From positions 71,352,008 through 71,416,007 of the forward strand of contig NC_080168.1 of NCBI RefSeq assembly GCF_950295315.1: 64,000 nucleotides of DNA, read 5' to 3'. The notes below the pieces were generated by a model. The model worked only from the letters and a program-made list of their open reading frames with translations, made no database searches and was not told the DNA's origin. The position numbers were made by a program, and so were the translations under genes. The DNA comes from Erinaceus europaeus. Its lineage: Eukaryota > Chordata > Mammalia > Eulipotyphla > Erinaceidae. This document shows, piece after piece, positions 37,401 to 50,654 of this stretch; the first letter of the stretch is position 1; each line of letters opens with the position of its first letter.

Positions 37401-40148
37401 TCTCAGGAGTGAGGTAGTCTCCTCTCACTGATGGTGCACAGAGAGCTCTGAGAATTAGATGAGCAGAAACTGAAAATACACTGTGAACCAAGATGTATGT
37501 GGCCAGGTCCTCAAAATGGCGATGTGAATGTGAACCTTGAGAAATAAAATTTTAACAATGTTGGGCCAGGTGGTGGCTCACTCAGTACAGTGTACATGTC
37601 ACCATGCACAAGGACCTGGGTTCAAATCTCTGCCCACCTCAGGGGGGTTAATTGAGGGGAGGGGGTGGGTAGCTTTAGGAGTGGTGCTGTGGTAGCTCTT
37701 CTTCTCTTTCTCTCCCCCTTCAGCTCAAAGAAAAACAGATGGCTGCTAGAAGCAATAGAGTTGTGCAGACACCAAGCCCCAGCAATAACTCCAATGGTTA
37801 AACTAAACCAAAGCAAACCCTGGTGTCATTGGAATACATGATTAAATCCACTCTGTAAGCACAGTGCATTCCTGTGCTCAGTAATTAAGTTTTTATGTAG
37901 TACCTTGATTATATGCAACTAGGAAAAGTCACTGTTTTAATAAACAAATACATGAAATATATTTACATGAATGACTACCTCAAAGGCAGAAAGCCACAAA
38001 ACACATTAGAAATCAATCAGATAAAATACTAACCACTTCTTCTAAAACAACTAGCCACCATCAGTTGCCACTTCACTTGTGTTGGCCTAAGAAAGAAATC
38101 ACATGCAATTAGAGACAAAACAGAAACAAGCTGAAATATATCTGTACTACTCTGCTTCGATTCATTTCTTACCTTTTTACTCAATGTGCCCATCTCTATC
38201 TTTTAAGGGTGGGTTTAAGACAGTCCAAGTTAACCCTATAACTTATGCAGCACGATCTGCTTCTGCTATTTATCTGTTTCTTCTTTTTTTTTTTTTTTTT
38301 TTAATAAATATTTATTTTATTCCCTTTTGTTGCCCTTGTTGTTTTATTGTTGTAGTTATTATTGTTGTTGTTGGATAGGACAGAGAGAAATGGAGAGAGG
38401 AGGGGAAGACAGAGAGGAGGAGAGAAAGATAGACACCTGCAGACCTGCTTCACCGCCTGTGAAGCGACTCCCCTGCAGGTGGGGAGCCGGGGTTCAAACC
38501 GGGATCCTTATGCCGGTCCTTGTGTTTTGCGCCACCTGCGCTTAACCCGCTGCGCTACAGCCCGACTCCCTTATCTGTTTCTTCTCTGTGCAATGTGCAT
38601 GGTTTTTGTTCCCCTATTACTGCTTTTTCTTGATATTTAGTTGACTTATTATAATGTACTATCTTAATCCCATTAATTCCTTTTTGTCTACTTAAAATTT
38701 GTTTTTAACTTTAAAATTTTTACTTATTTGATAGTAGAGAGACTGAGAGGGAAGGGAGAGGGGAAGGGACAGAGGGAGAAAGATACTTGCAGGGGGCCGG
38801 GTGGTGGCTCATCTGGTTGAGCGAACATGTTACAATGCTCAAGGACCGGGTTTGAGCCCCTGGTCCCCACCTGCAGGGGGAAAGCTTTGCAAGTGATGAA
38901 GCTGTGCTGTCTCTCTGTCTCTTTATCACCCCTTCCCTCTCGATTTCTGGCTGTCTCTATCCAATAAATAAAGCTAATAAAAAATAAAAATAAATCATGA
39001 TGCATTAAAAAAAAAAAAGAAAGATACCTGCAGCACTGCTTCACCATTTGTGAAACTACCCCACTGCAGGTGGGGACTAGGGACTTGAACTGTTGTCCTT
39101 CTACTTAGCTATGTGCTTTTTAATAAAATTGTCACCAGGGTTATCATTCAGGCTTGGTGCCAGCACAATACATCCACCACTATAGGTGTCCATCTTCCCT
39201 TCTCTCCCTCTTCCTTCATTCCTTCCTATTTTCATTTGACAGGACAGAGAGAAATTGAGAGGGGGAGTGGGGATTTAGAGTGGGAGAGAGAAAGATAGAC
39301 TACTGCAGGTCTGCTTCACCACTCGTGAAGTGTCCCCTTTGCAGGTGGGGAGTAGGGGACTAGAACTCAGGCCCTTGTGCATGGTAATGTGTGTGCTCAG
39401 CCAGGTGCAACACCACTCTGCCTTGCCTTTTAATGTAGGAAAAAAGGAAATTATAAACCAGATCAAAAGTACATGATACAGCTGACTTTTATTTATTTTT
39501 TATATTTATTTTCCCTTTTGTTGCCCTTGTTGTTTTTCAATGTTGTTGTAGTTATTATTGTTGTTGTTGATGTCGTCGTCGTTGTTAGATAGGACAGAGA
39601 GAAATGGAGAGAGAAGCGGAAGACAGAGAGGGAGAGAGAAACATAGACACCTGCAGACCTGCTTCACTACTTGTGAAGCAACTCCCCTGCAGGTGGGGAG
39701 CCGGGGGCTCCAACTGGGATCCTTATGTCAGTCCTTGCGCTTTGTGCCACGTGTGCAGCTGACTTTTATAAGTACTTATAAAGCTTCATTACAAATTGTC
39801 TTTAATTGTTCTCTCAAATTATCAACCTATTATGTACTTTCTACTTCAATGTGAAGGACTGCTTTCACAGTGGGTACATTGCAAATGAACTCCTTCCTTC
39901 AGCTTTCTTAAAATCTAGAGATATTCTAATTTATCCTTTATTCTTGAGGAACAGTTTTTGTAGAGAATTCTTCATTGACTGCTTTTAAAAACATTTTCCC
40001 CCAGAGGCCTGGGAGGTGGTACATTGAGGAGGGCACTGAACTTAGAAGCATGAGGTCTTATGTTTATCCCTGGCATCCCATGTACCACAGTGATGCTCTG
40101 GTCCCTTTTCCCCCAACCCCCATCCCTGGCATCTACATAAAATCTTAA

Positions 40149-40183
<35 letters not shown>

Positions 40184-43100
40184 ATCAGGACTCTGAGTAT
40201 ATCATTCCATTGACTTTTGAACTCCACAGTTCTGCTAAGAAATTCTCTAATTATCTCACTGAGGAGTCTTTGTATACATTAAGTCATTTTTCTCTTGTTG
40301 AAGAATGTCTTTCAACAACTGTCATGTGTTGGGTGCTGGTGTGGGCCTCTGGAGATTCCTACTTGAATTCAGTGACTTCCTGGGCTTGTAGTCTCTTCCT
40401 CCCCTCAGTTTTGCTAAGTTTCACCTATATTGCTTTCATTAGCCTCTGTCCTTTCTGTCTTTTTCTGGGACTCCTCTACTGCATATATTGGGCTGTTTGT
40501 CCATCTCCATAATAATCATCACAATAAAAATTAAAGCAGTCTTGAATGCAGCACAAATTTTAAACTACACTGGATGGATTAATTAGAATTTCTTAAAGCT
40601 TTAAGACATTATTTGTAGTAATAGAGGGGAAAAAATAGTATAGACTAAGTCAGTGACCAAAAACACCAGGTAATAGAACCATGTTATTGAAAGGATGGCA
40701 TGGTCAGGAATTTCCATAGCAGAGAACACCAGTGACAGCCAACATGGCACGCGGACAGCCACTCAGGGGCATGTGAAGAGGTGTGATGGGAGACTCCCAG
40801 GTCAGGACTCTAAAGTGCTCACATTGCTGTGGAGGCGGCACTGACACGACAAACAGAGACTCTGCATATGAAGAAACAGAGAACTGGAGGTGCATAAGAT
40901 GAAAAATAAACGCTTGTGGGGAAGAGGCAATTAGCATGTCAGAATATCTGTCACTTCAGCAAAAGGAGGGAGAAAAACAAAAACAACCAAGCAGGTGTCA
41001 CTGAGGGTAAATGTATAGGCAGTCACGGAGAGGGGACTGACAGCTGAATTCCTAGGGAAGCTTTCTGGCTTCTGGGAGTACTTTAAATGCACAATAGGGA
41101 GCTCGAGGAGGGAAAGCCGAGGAGTCCCAAACAGAGTGATACAAACACATGTGACATCAGCTCACTCGGCTTCACACTGTGTCCCATGGAACTTCCACTG
41201 TGGGATACTTGGCTGGACTAACCCAGGCACTAAAATCTTGTGGGGGAATAGCTGGGGCAGCAAGGCAAGAGAGAGAAAGTAACCCAGAGTGTCAGCAGAG
41301 AGGGGACAGACCAGATCAGCTAAGCAGCCTGAGAGGAGGAGCTGAGAACTAGAGCTAGGAGAGCGGAGCCAGAGGAAGGAAGGTAGTGGGTGGGGGAAAC
41401 TGAGTGTGGCAAGAAGAAGGCCTGCTGGAGGGAGGGAGCGTGGGAGTGGAGACAGAGACAGCAGGCAGAGATTTCCCTGGTGCAGGCGTGGGGTGATCAT
41501 AGGACTTGGGTAAGATCAGGAGGCTAAGGCAGAGGAGGGGAGGTCGGGGAAGTGGAGGCCTGTGAGGCCAGTCTACAAGGTGGGTGAGCGGGGGCGTTGG
41601 CAGGACAGGTTGGTGCTGGACGCTCATGAGTAACAGTCAAGACCAGAGCAGCAGCAGGTGGAGACTCCAGCCCAGCAGGAGGAATCTTAACATGAGCTAA
41701 CGGCCAAGGTGAAGAGTAGTACTGAATCTAACAGAAGGTTACATGGTTACACTGTCATCTTATATAGCTTTATTTATTTATTTGTTTATTTATTTATTTA
41801 TTTAAATAGAGACAGAGTGTATGAAAGAGACCACAGCACTGAAGCTTCCCTACAATGTCATGGGGACCAGCCTTGAACCTGGGTTGTTCATATGGCAAAG
41901 TAGTGCACTATCTAGGTGAACTTTTTTTTTTTTTCCTCCAGGGTTATTGCTTGGCTCGGTGCCTGCACCATGAATCCACTGCTCCTGGAGGCCATTTTAC
42001 CCCCCTTTTTGTTGCCCTTGTTGTTGTAGCCTCGTTGTGGTTATTATTATTGCTATTGTTGATGTTGTTCATTGTTGGGTAGGACAGAGAGAAATGGAGA
42101 GAGGAGGGGAAGACAGAGAGGGGGAGAGAAAGACAGACACCCGCAGACCTGCTTCACCATCTGTGAAGCGACTCCCCTGCAGGTGGGGAGCGGGGGAATC
42201 GAACTGGAATCCTTACGCTGGTCCCTGCGCTTTGCGCCACATATGCTTAACCCACTGCGCCACCGCCCGACCCCTTCTAGGTGAACTATTTCACTGGCCT
42301 TTGAATCTTTTCTCTCTTCTTTCTTTCTTTCTTTCTTTCTTTCTTTTTTTTTTTTTTGCCTCTACGGTTATTGTTGGGGATTGGTGCCAGCACTACAAAT
42401 CCACTGTTCCTGGGAGCCATTTTTTCCATTTTATTTTTAATTGGATAGGACCGAGAGACATTTAGAGAGGAGGGGAAGATAGAGAGGGGGAAAGAAAGAT
42501 GAACACCTGGGGGAATTGGGCACAGAGGGTTAAGCGCACATGGTGCAAAGCACAAGGACTGGCATAAGGATCCTGGTTCGAGCCCCTGGCTCCCCACCTG
42601 AAGGGGAGTCGCTTCACAGGCAGTGAAACAACTCCCTCTGTCTTCCCCCTCTATCTTCCCCTCCTTTCTCCATTTCTTGTCCTATCTAACAATGATGATA
42701 TCAATAACAACAATAATAACTACAACAACAATAATAAAAAAACAAGGGAAACAAAAGGGAAAAATAAATAAATGTATATATAAAAAAGGAAGATAGACAC
42801 CTGCAGAACTGCTTCACCGCTTGTGAAGCGACCCCCCCCTTCAGGTGGGGAGCCGGGGTCTGAACTGGGATCCTTGTGTGGGTCCTTGCGCTTGGTTCTA
42901 TGTGCACTTAACCTGGTGTACTACCACTTGACCCCCCGGCCCCCACAAATCTTTTCTTAATGTTTCACTGGAGAATGAACCCAGGGGGCTGGGTGATGGT
43001 GCACCTGGTTGAGCACAATGTTTAATGCTCAAGGAACTGGCTTCAAGCCCCCAGTCCCCACCTGCAGGAAGAAAGCTTTGTGAGTAGTAAAGCAGTGTTG

Positions 43101-46100
43101 CAGGTGTCTCCCTGTCTCTTCCTCTCTATCACCCCTCCCTCTTGATTTCTATCTGTCTCTATCCAGTAAATAAATAAAGATAATAATAAAAAAGAATGAG
43201 CCAGGGTCTTGTGGTCTTGTGTATATATTTTTAAATATCAGAGCACTTGGAGCCTCAGGCATGAAAGTCTGCATAACCATTATGCTATCTATCCCTGTCC
43301 CCAACTTTCTATTGTTTTTTAAAATTTATTTATAAAAAGTAAACACTGACAAAACCATAGGATAAGAGGGGTACAACTCCACACCATTCCCACCCTCATA
43401 ACTCTGTATCCCATCCCCTCCCTGATAGCTTTCCTATTCTTTAACTTTCTGGGAGTATGGTCACTGTGGGATTCAGAAGCTGGACAACATACTTTACGTT
43501 CCACCTGAGGAAGATGGGTCCTGATATTGGGGCAGCTTGGAACGTTCCTACTCATGACCACAGAATGTGAGCTCAGATCTAGAGGGATGCAGAGGTCACA
43601 TAGACTCCTAAGCTGAATATGGGCCCCAGATTACATCAAATCGATGGATTTACAGTCAACAATATATTTTTTTTAATATTTATTTATTCCCTTTGTTGCC
43701 CTTGTTTTTTTTAATTGTTGTAGTTATTGTTATTGTTATTGATGTCATCGTTATTGGATAGTACAGAGAGAAATAGAGAGAGGAGGGGAAGACAGAGAGG
43801 GGGAGAGAAAGACAGACACCTGCAGACCTGCTTCACCGCCTGTGAAGCGACTCCCCTGTAGGTGGGGAGCCAGGGGCTTGAACCAGGATCCTTACACAGG
43901 TCCTTGTGTTTTGCGCCATGTGCGCTTAACCCACTGTGCTACTGCCCGACTTTCTACAGTCAATAATATTTATACACCTTTCCCATATTTGGGAGCTACT
44001 CTCTTCCCTGATCCAGCTTTCTGGTCCTTTTTCTAGCCATGACATCATCTCCCAAGACAATTTGCTATTCTTTGTTTTTGCTTTTTTGTTTTTCATTATC
44101 TTTATTTATTTTTTGGGTAGAGACAGAAATCCAGAGGGAAGGCAGGGATAGAGAGGGTGAGAGACAGAGAGAAACCTGCAGCACTGCTTCACCACTTGTA
44201 AAGTTTTCCCCTGCAGGTGGGGACCAGGGTCTTGAACCCAGGTCCTTGTGCACTGTAACGTGAGTGCTTAACCAGGTGCGGCAACTGGTCCCTGACAACT
44301 TTCTATTCTTAACTAATGTTGTTTTCTTTTTTAGAAAGTGGGAGCTAGAGATAGAAAGAAAGAAACAGGCAAAGAGAGAGGAGAAACACCACAGCACTGC
44401 TCCATCAACCAAGGTGCTCCTACATAGTGCTGGGGCTTGAACCTAGGTCCTCATGCATAGCAAAGCAAAGCAAAGCAAAGTGAAGCAAAGCAAATCAAAG
44501 CAAAGCAAAGCTCTAGGAGGTAGGCTATCTACCTGGGTCCTTATAAGCATATCTCTCTCTCACACACGGAGTTATCCCTCTGTGCTTGGCAATTAGTTTT
44601 TTTATAATTAGCAAAATATTTCTATGAAAAAGATACCATGAAAATTGTGTAAAACAAAGCCCATATAGAGGCCATTTAAATTATTAAGCACTGCCTTATT
44701 GTTCAAATGATTAAAATTCAATTTGGACACCTGCAGCGGGGAAGATTCATGAACAGTGAAGCAGGCCTGCAGGTGTCTTTCTCTCCTCCTGCCTCTGCTT
44801 CCCCTCTCAATTTCTCTCTGTCCTACCTGATAAGATAGAAAGGAAAGAGGAAAAAAAGTGAGGGCAGGTGGTGGTGTACTCAGTTATGCACACATAGTAC
44901 TATGCACAAGGACCCGGGTTCAAGCCCATGCTTTCTACTTGCAGCGGGGAACGCTTCATGAGTGATGAAGTAGGTCTGTAGGTATCTATCTTTCTCCCTC
45001 TCTATCTCCCCTTCTCTCTGTCCTGTCAAATGAAAAGAAAAAAAAAAAGACCATTAGAAGCAAGGGATTCCTAGTACCAGCAGTGAGTCCCAGCAACTGG
45101 AGGCAAAAAAAAAAAAAAAAAGGAAAAAAGGGATCCAGGAGTGGTGGACTGAGCCTCAGCAATAACTCTGGTGGCAATAAAAATAAAACAACAGAAACAA
45201 AAAGCAACAAAATGAAATATTTCAATTTTTTTGATCCAGATACACACACACTTTTTTTTTGAGGGGGGGGGACACTTGAGTCTCACATATGTGCGACTTC
45301 ACTGCTCCAGGGTCAACTTTTGATGTTATTACTTTAGTTATGTAAAGGGAGAGACAGAGAGAATTTAGTGCCAGAGCTTCCCCCAGTGCTATGTCACTCT
45401 CATATGGTAAGGGGGCTTGAACTTCGGCTGTGCATGTGCCCTTCCAGGTTAGATATCTTGATATGTATTGAGATATCTCTTTTTTTAATGTTTATTTATT
45501 CCCTTTTGTTGCCCTTGTTTTATTGTTGTAGTTATTATTGTTATTGTTATTGATGTTGTCATTGTTAGATAGGACAGAGAGAAATGGAGAGAGGAGGGGA
45601 AGGCAGAGGGGGAGAGAAAGAGAGACACCTGCAAACCTGCTTCACCACCTGTGAAGCGACTCTCCTGCAGGTGGGGAGCCGGGGGCTCAAACCAATAAAA
45701 CTCCAGGGTTATCACTAGGGCTCAGTGCCTGCATAAAGAATCCATTGCTTCTGGTGGCTATTCCTCCCCACTTTTTTTTATTTGATAGGACAGAGAACAA
45801 CTGAGATGGGAGAGAAAATAGAAAGGGAGACAGAAAGAGAGACACTTGTAGACCTGTTTAACCACTCGTGAATCTCCCCTCTGTAGGTGAGGAGCAAGGT
45901 TTCAAACCTGGGTCCCAGTACATGGGAAAGTGTGCAATCAACCAGGTGCACCACCACCTGACACCAACCTATTTCTATTAGGACTCTTTCAGAAATGCAA
46001 CTTTGACGTACACCCAAGACAGGAAGGAGTACTAAAAGAAAAGGGAAGTAACACGAGTGTTCAGGAATATTTGCTCATGAGCTTACTGTATCTATCTGAT

Positions 46101-47482
46101 TCTAAATTTAAAGATAAAATCAGGGTGCTGGGCAGCAGCACACCAGGTTAAGTGCACATAGTACAAAGCATAAGGATCCAGGTTCGAGCCCACAGTTCCC
46201 TACCTGTAGGGAGGTCACTTCACAAGTGAAGCAGGTCTGCAGGTGTCTCTCTGTCTCTCTCCCTCTCTACGTCCCCTTCCTCTCTCAATTCCTCTCTGGC
46301 CTATCCAGTAAAAAAAAAAAAAAAAAAAAAAAAAGAAAAAGGATAAAATCAAACCTGAATGAAAGATATTTAACCAACCCCCCCCCCAAAAAAAAAGCCA
46401 AAAATCACAGCAAACCCATAAAATCACAAGTTACTTACTGTATAAGAGCAGCTCTCTCAAAGTACTGAATGGCTTTCTCACAGAACTGCGTATCAATGTA
46501 ATAGGCTCCAAGCCACTCGATGACTTCGATGTTTGAAGGGAAATACCTGTATGACTGGGAAACATGAAACAGACCACACAACTTCAGGGCTGTCACTTAG
46601 TGAAAGGCTCTAATTGCCCAAGTTTAATCAAAATGTGTGCACTGTCACAAGTTTTAGAACTATACAAGACACTTTTCTTGTGCCCTGGGGGTGGTGCATT
46701 TGATGAAGCACTGAAAATTTCAAGCTTGAGGTCCTGAGTTCAGCCCTCAGGATCACATGTGCCAGGGTAATGCTCTGGTTCTCTCTCTCATTAATGAATA
46801 CACCTTTAAAAAGGACCTGATAGGGAGGCTAGGTGGTGGTGCACTGGGTTAAGTGCATACAGTACAAAGCACAAGGACCTGTGCTAGGATTCTGGTTTGA
46901 GTCCCCAGCTCCCCATCTGCAGGGGGGTCGCTTCAGAAGTGGTGAAACAGGTCTGCAGGTGTCTATCTTTCTCTCTCCCTATCTTCCCCCATCCCTCTCA
47001 ATTTCTCTCTGTCCTATTAAAAAAAAGTAAAAAAATAAAAAGGCTACAGGAACAGTGGATTCATAGTGCAGCCACTGAGCCCCAGTGAAAACCCTGGAGG
47101 CAAAAAGAAAAAAAAAGACTTGATACATTTTAATTATTGATAAACATCTTTAGATGTACTGATCAGTAGTCCGAATTAAACACACAACAGAATCAAATCG
47201 GGGTACAAATTATACCTCAGGAGAAAAAAGAAATCTGTACTTATTTCATTTTAATTAAAACTAACAAGCCAGGCCAGGTGGTGGCACACCCAGTAGAGAG
47301 CACATGTTACCATGTATGAAGACTTGGGTTCAAGCCCTCAGTTCTCACCTGAAGGGGAGAAGCTTCACAAGCAGTGAAGTCGTGCTGCAGGTCAATCTCT
47401 CTCCCTCTCTCTCTTTCCCTCCCTCCCTATCTCTCTCTCCCCCATTTCCCATTTACCCCTTTGTTTTCAACTTCTCCTCCAC

Positions 47483-47533
<51 letters not shown>

Positions 47534-50500
47534 TATAATATAATATATAATAACATATTATATAATATTATATATTATATATAATATATATTAGTAATAT
47601 ATATATATTACTAATATGCAACTATATTCTACAAATGCTTTGTTTTTAAAACATTACTTAAAACTATGAAGGATTTCTTAACTTTACAAATTAAAGGGTC
47701 TGCCATTTTATTAGAAATAACTCAGGAAAAAGCTAAACTCATAGATAACAGAAGGAAAACAAAGTCAGCCACCTACCTCATAATAATATTGAAAGGCCTG
47801 GGATTTATCTCCTTCACTGTCATATAGTTCTCCCAGTTTGGATAGAGCTCGAGAGTCAGTTGGGACGACGCTTATCAGCTGCATTAACCATTCAATCGCT
47901 TGGTTTGGATCGTCCATTAGTTCATAGCTTAGGTGATTCCAGTTAAGGAAAACGCGTGTTTTCTAAATTGACTGCTAACTTAGCAAATCTCAGAGTGAGG
48001 TTACATTCAACATATTTCTTTTTTTCCCCCTTTTGTTGCCCTTGTTATCATTGTTGTTGTTATTATTATTGTTGTTGTTACTGCTGTTGTTGGATAGGAC
48101 AAAGAGAAATCAAGAGAGGAGGGGATGACAGAGAAGGGTCTCCTTCTCCTTCACTGTCTGTGAAGGTTAAACACACATAGGTGGGGAGCTGGGGGCTTGA
48201 ACCGGGGTCCTCATGTTGTTTCTTAGTGCCATGCGTGCTTATTTAACACCAGGTTTCTCATGCAACCAGTAGTCTGCCTGTTTATTCAAAGCACCATGCA
48301 AAATCTACCTTTAATAAAAATGCCTGAATACTGTGCTAAATTGTTCTGTGTCTTTTGATAGGTTTGACTATTAATCATAACAAAGGAATGATTCCTATGG
48401 CTTTTACTGTGACTTTCCCCCAATTAGATTTCAAACTCAAGACACAGAGTTCTTTTTTTGGAGCTTTTGTGGATTGTAAATATTCTGCAGACTTTCTTAA
48501 TAGCTCATCCACACCAGTGCTTGCAGATTACTTATTATGTATTTTATATTAAAGAACTTGGCAGAATGAAAATTTCTCGTCCAAAGGAAAATAAATATTG
48601 ACATGGACCTATTTCTTAAATGTATACAAACAGATAAAAAAAAAAAAACTGGCCCCATAATACTGGCAGTTTCTGAGGCTCAAAGGAATAACCAAGAAGT
48701 CATCTGGTTTAAAGCTAGTAAATTTTATTCTAATAGGGAGAGGGAAAGAGAGGTGGAAAGTGAGGAAAGACAGACAGGAGAGAGAGAAGTGTAATAGCAC
48801 ATGGTGCTTCCATGTGGTATCAGAGAGACACCTGCAGCCCTGTTTCACCACTTGTGAAGATTTCCCCCTGCAGGTGGAGACCAGGGGCTTGAACCTGGGA
48901 CCTTGCACACTGTAATGTAAGTGCTTAATCAGGTGTGCTACTATCTGGTCCTAACATTTCTTTAAAAATTTTTTTTAATAGACTCTACCAAAAGCAAGAA
49001 TTAGAATCATTAGTGGCACACTTCATAGTATGCTTTTTCCTAAACATATTTACATAAAATTTATATCAAGGAATCAGTCTGGGAGGTAGCACAATGGATA
49101 GAGCACGGGCTTTCGAGCATGGGAGTTCAAATCCCAAGACAGATGTCTCAGTGATGCTCAGGGTCACTCTCTTTCATGTATGTATGTATGTATGTATGTA
49201 TGTATGTATGTGTATGGTAGTGGTGACTTTAAAGCCTTCATATGATCTTAGCCCTTCCCAAAACTGTTGCTGAAGCTGGTCTTTTTAAAAAATTGCCACT
49301 AGGTTATTGCTGGGGCCTGGAGACAGCATTACAAATTCACTACTCCGAGCAGCCATTCCCCCCCCCCCCACACACACACATTTAAATTTGATAGGACAGA
49401 GAGAAATTGAGAGGCGAGAAGGAGAGAGAAAGACACACACCTGAGACATGTTTTACTGCTCATGAAGCTTCCTTCCCACAGGTAGGGAGCAGGGGCTTGA
49501 ACCCAGCTCTTCCCATATAACGTGCACTCAACCAGGTGTACCACTGCCTGACCCCCTAGATTTTTTTTTAAACTTCTTTTTTTAAATATTTTATTTGAGA
49601 GAGAGAGAGAGAGAGAGAGAAACACCAGAGCACTGCTCAGCTCTGGCTTATGGTGATGTGGGGGATTGAACCTGTGACTTTGGAGCCTCAGGCCTCAGTC
49701 TGCTTGCATAACAATTATGCTATCTACCCCCACCCCCTAGATTTTTTTAGTAAGAGAAGTGTTTTTCAAGAAAGACACTAAAAATACAGTTTTTTTTATT
49801 TTTCCAACCCCCTCAAAAAAGGGCAAAAACTAAAAAAGATTGAGTGTAGATTAAGCTGATATGAGAACAATAATTTATATTTCAATAGCCTATTTCAGTC
49901 TTAATACTTTACCAGCATGTGTGACCAACAGATGACTACTGAGTGGGTGGAATGAATGAGTAAGCTTATATGTACAACTGCATGCTTTTGGAGGATAAAA
50001 GCATTCTAAGATTTATATCCACTGGACCAGTATGTTGGCTAAAGTAAAGAAATTATCAGATCAGTCATATATATGATATATGAGAGCAGTGAGTTACTTC
50101 CTTAGGAAATATACCCCATAAGATTCAAGAGTTAATATGCCCTAGAGTTTCTAACTTATGTCCAGTGAATATCTATGTGAACTTAAAATATCATATTCAA
50201 TTACTTAATTTAGTTTTTAGGTTTTTTTTTAAATTGTTGTTGTAGTTATTATTATTGTTGTTAGTGATGTCTTTGTTGTTCGATAGGACAGAGAGAAATG
50301 AGAGGGGGAGAGAAAGACAGACACCTGCAGATGTGCTTCACTGCCTGTGAAGGGACTCCCCTACAGGTGGGGAGCCGGGGACTCGAACCGGGATCTTTAT
50401 GCTGGTCCTTGTGCTTTGTGCCACGTGCGTTTAACCCGCTGCACTAACACCCAACCCCCAGTTTTGTTTTTTTATTAATCAGAGCACCGCTCAAGCTCTG

Positions 50501-50615
50501 GCTTATGGTAGCGTGGGGGATTGAACCTGGGACCTCAAAGCCTCAGTCATCAGTCTCTTTGCATAACCATTATGCTATCTACCCCTGCCCACTTCCCCAA
50601 TGTAATATAGTCTAT

Positions 50616-50654
<39 letters not shown>

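Noticed and set aside
41162..41627. Proline-rich open frames in the repeat-poor intron
   Set aside because: The IFT88 sequence is continuous without them, and no matching splice sites or known protein similarity was seen.
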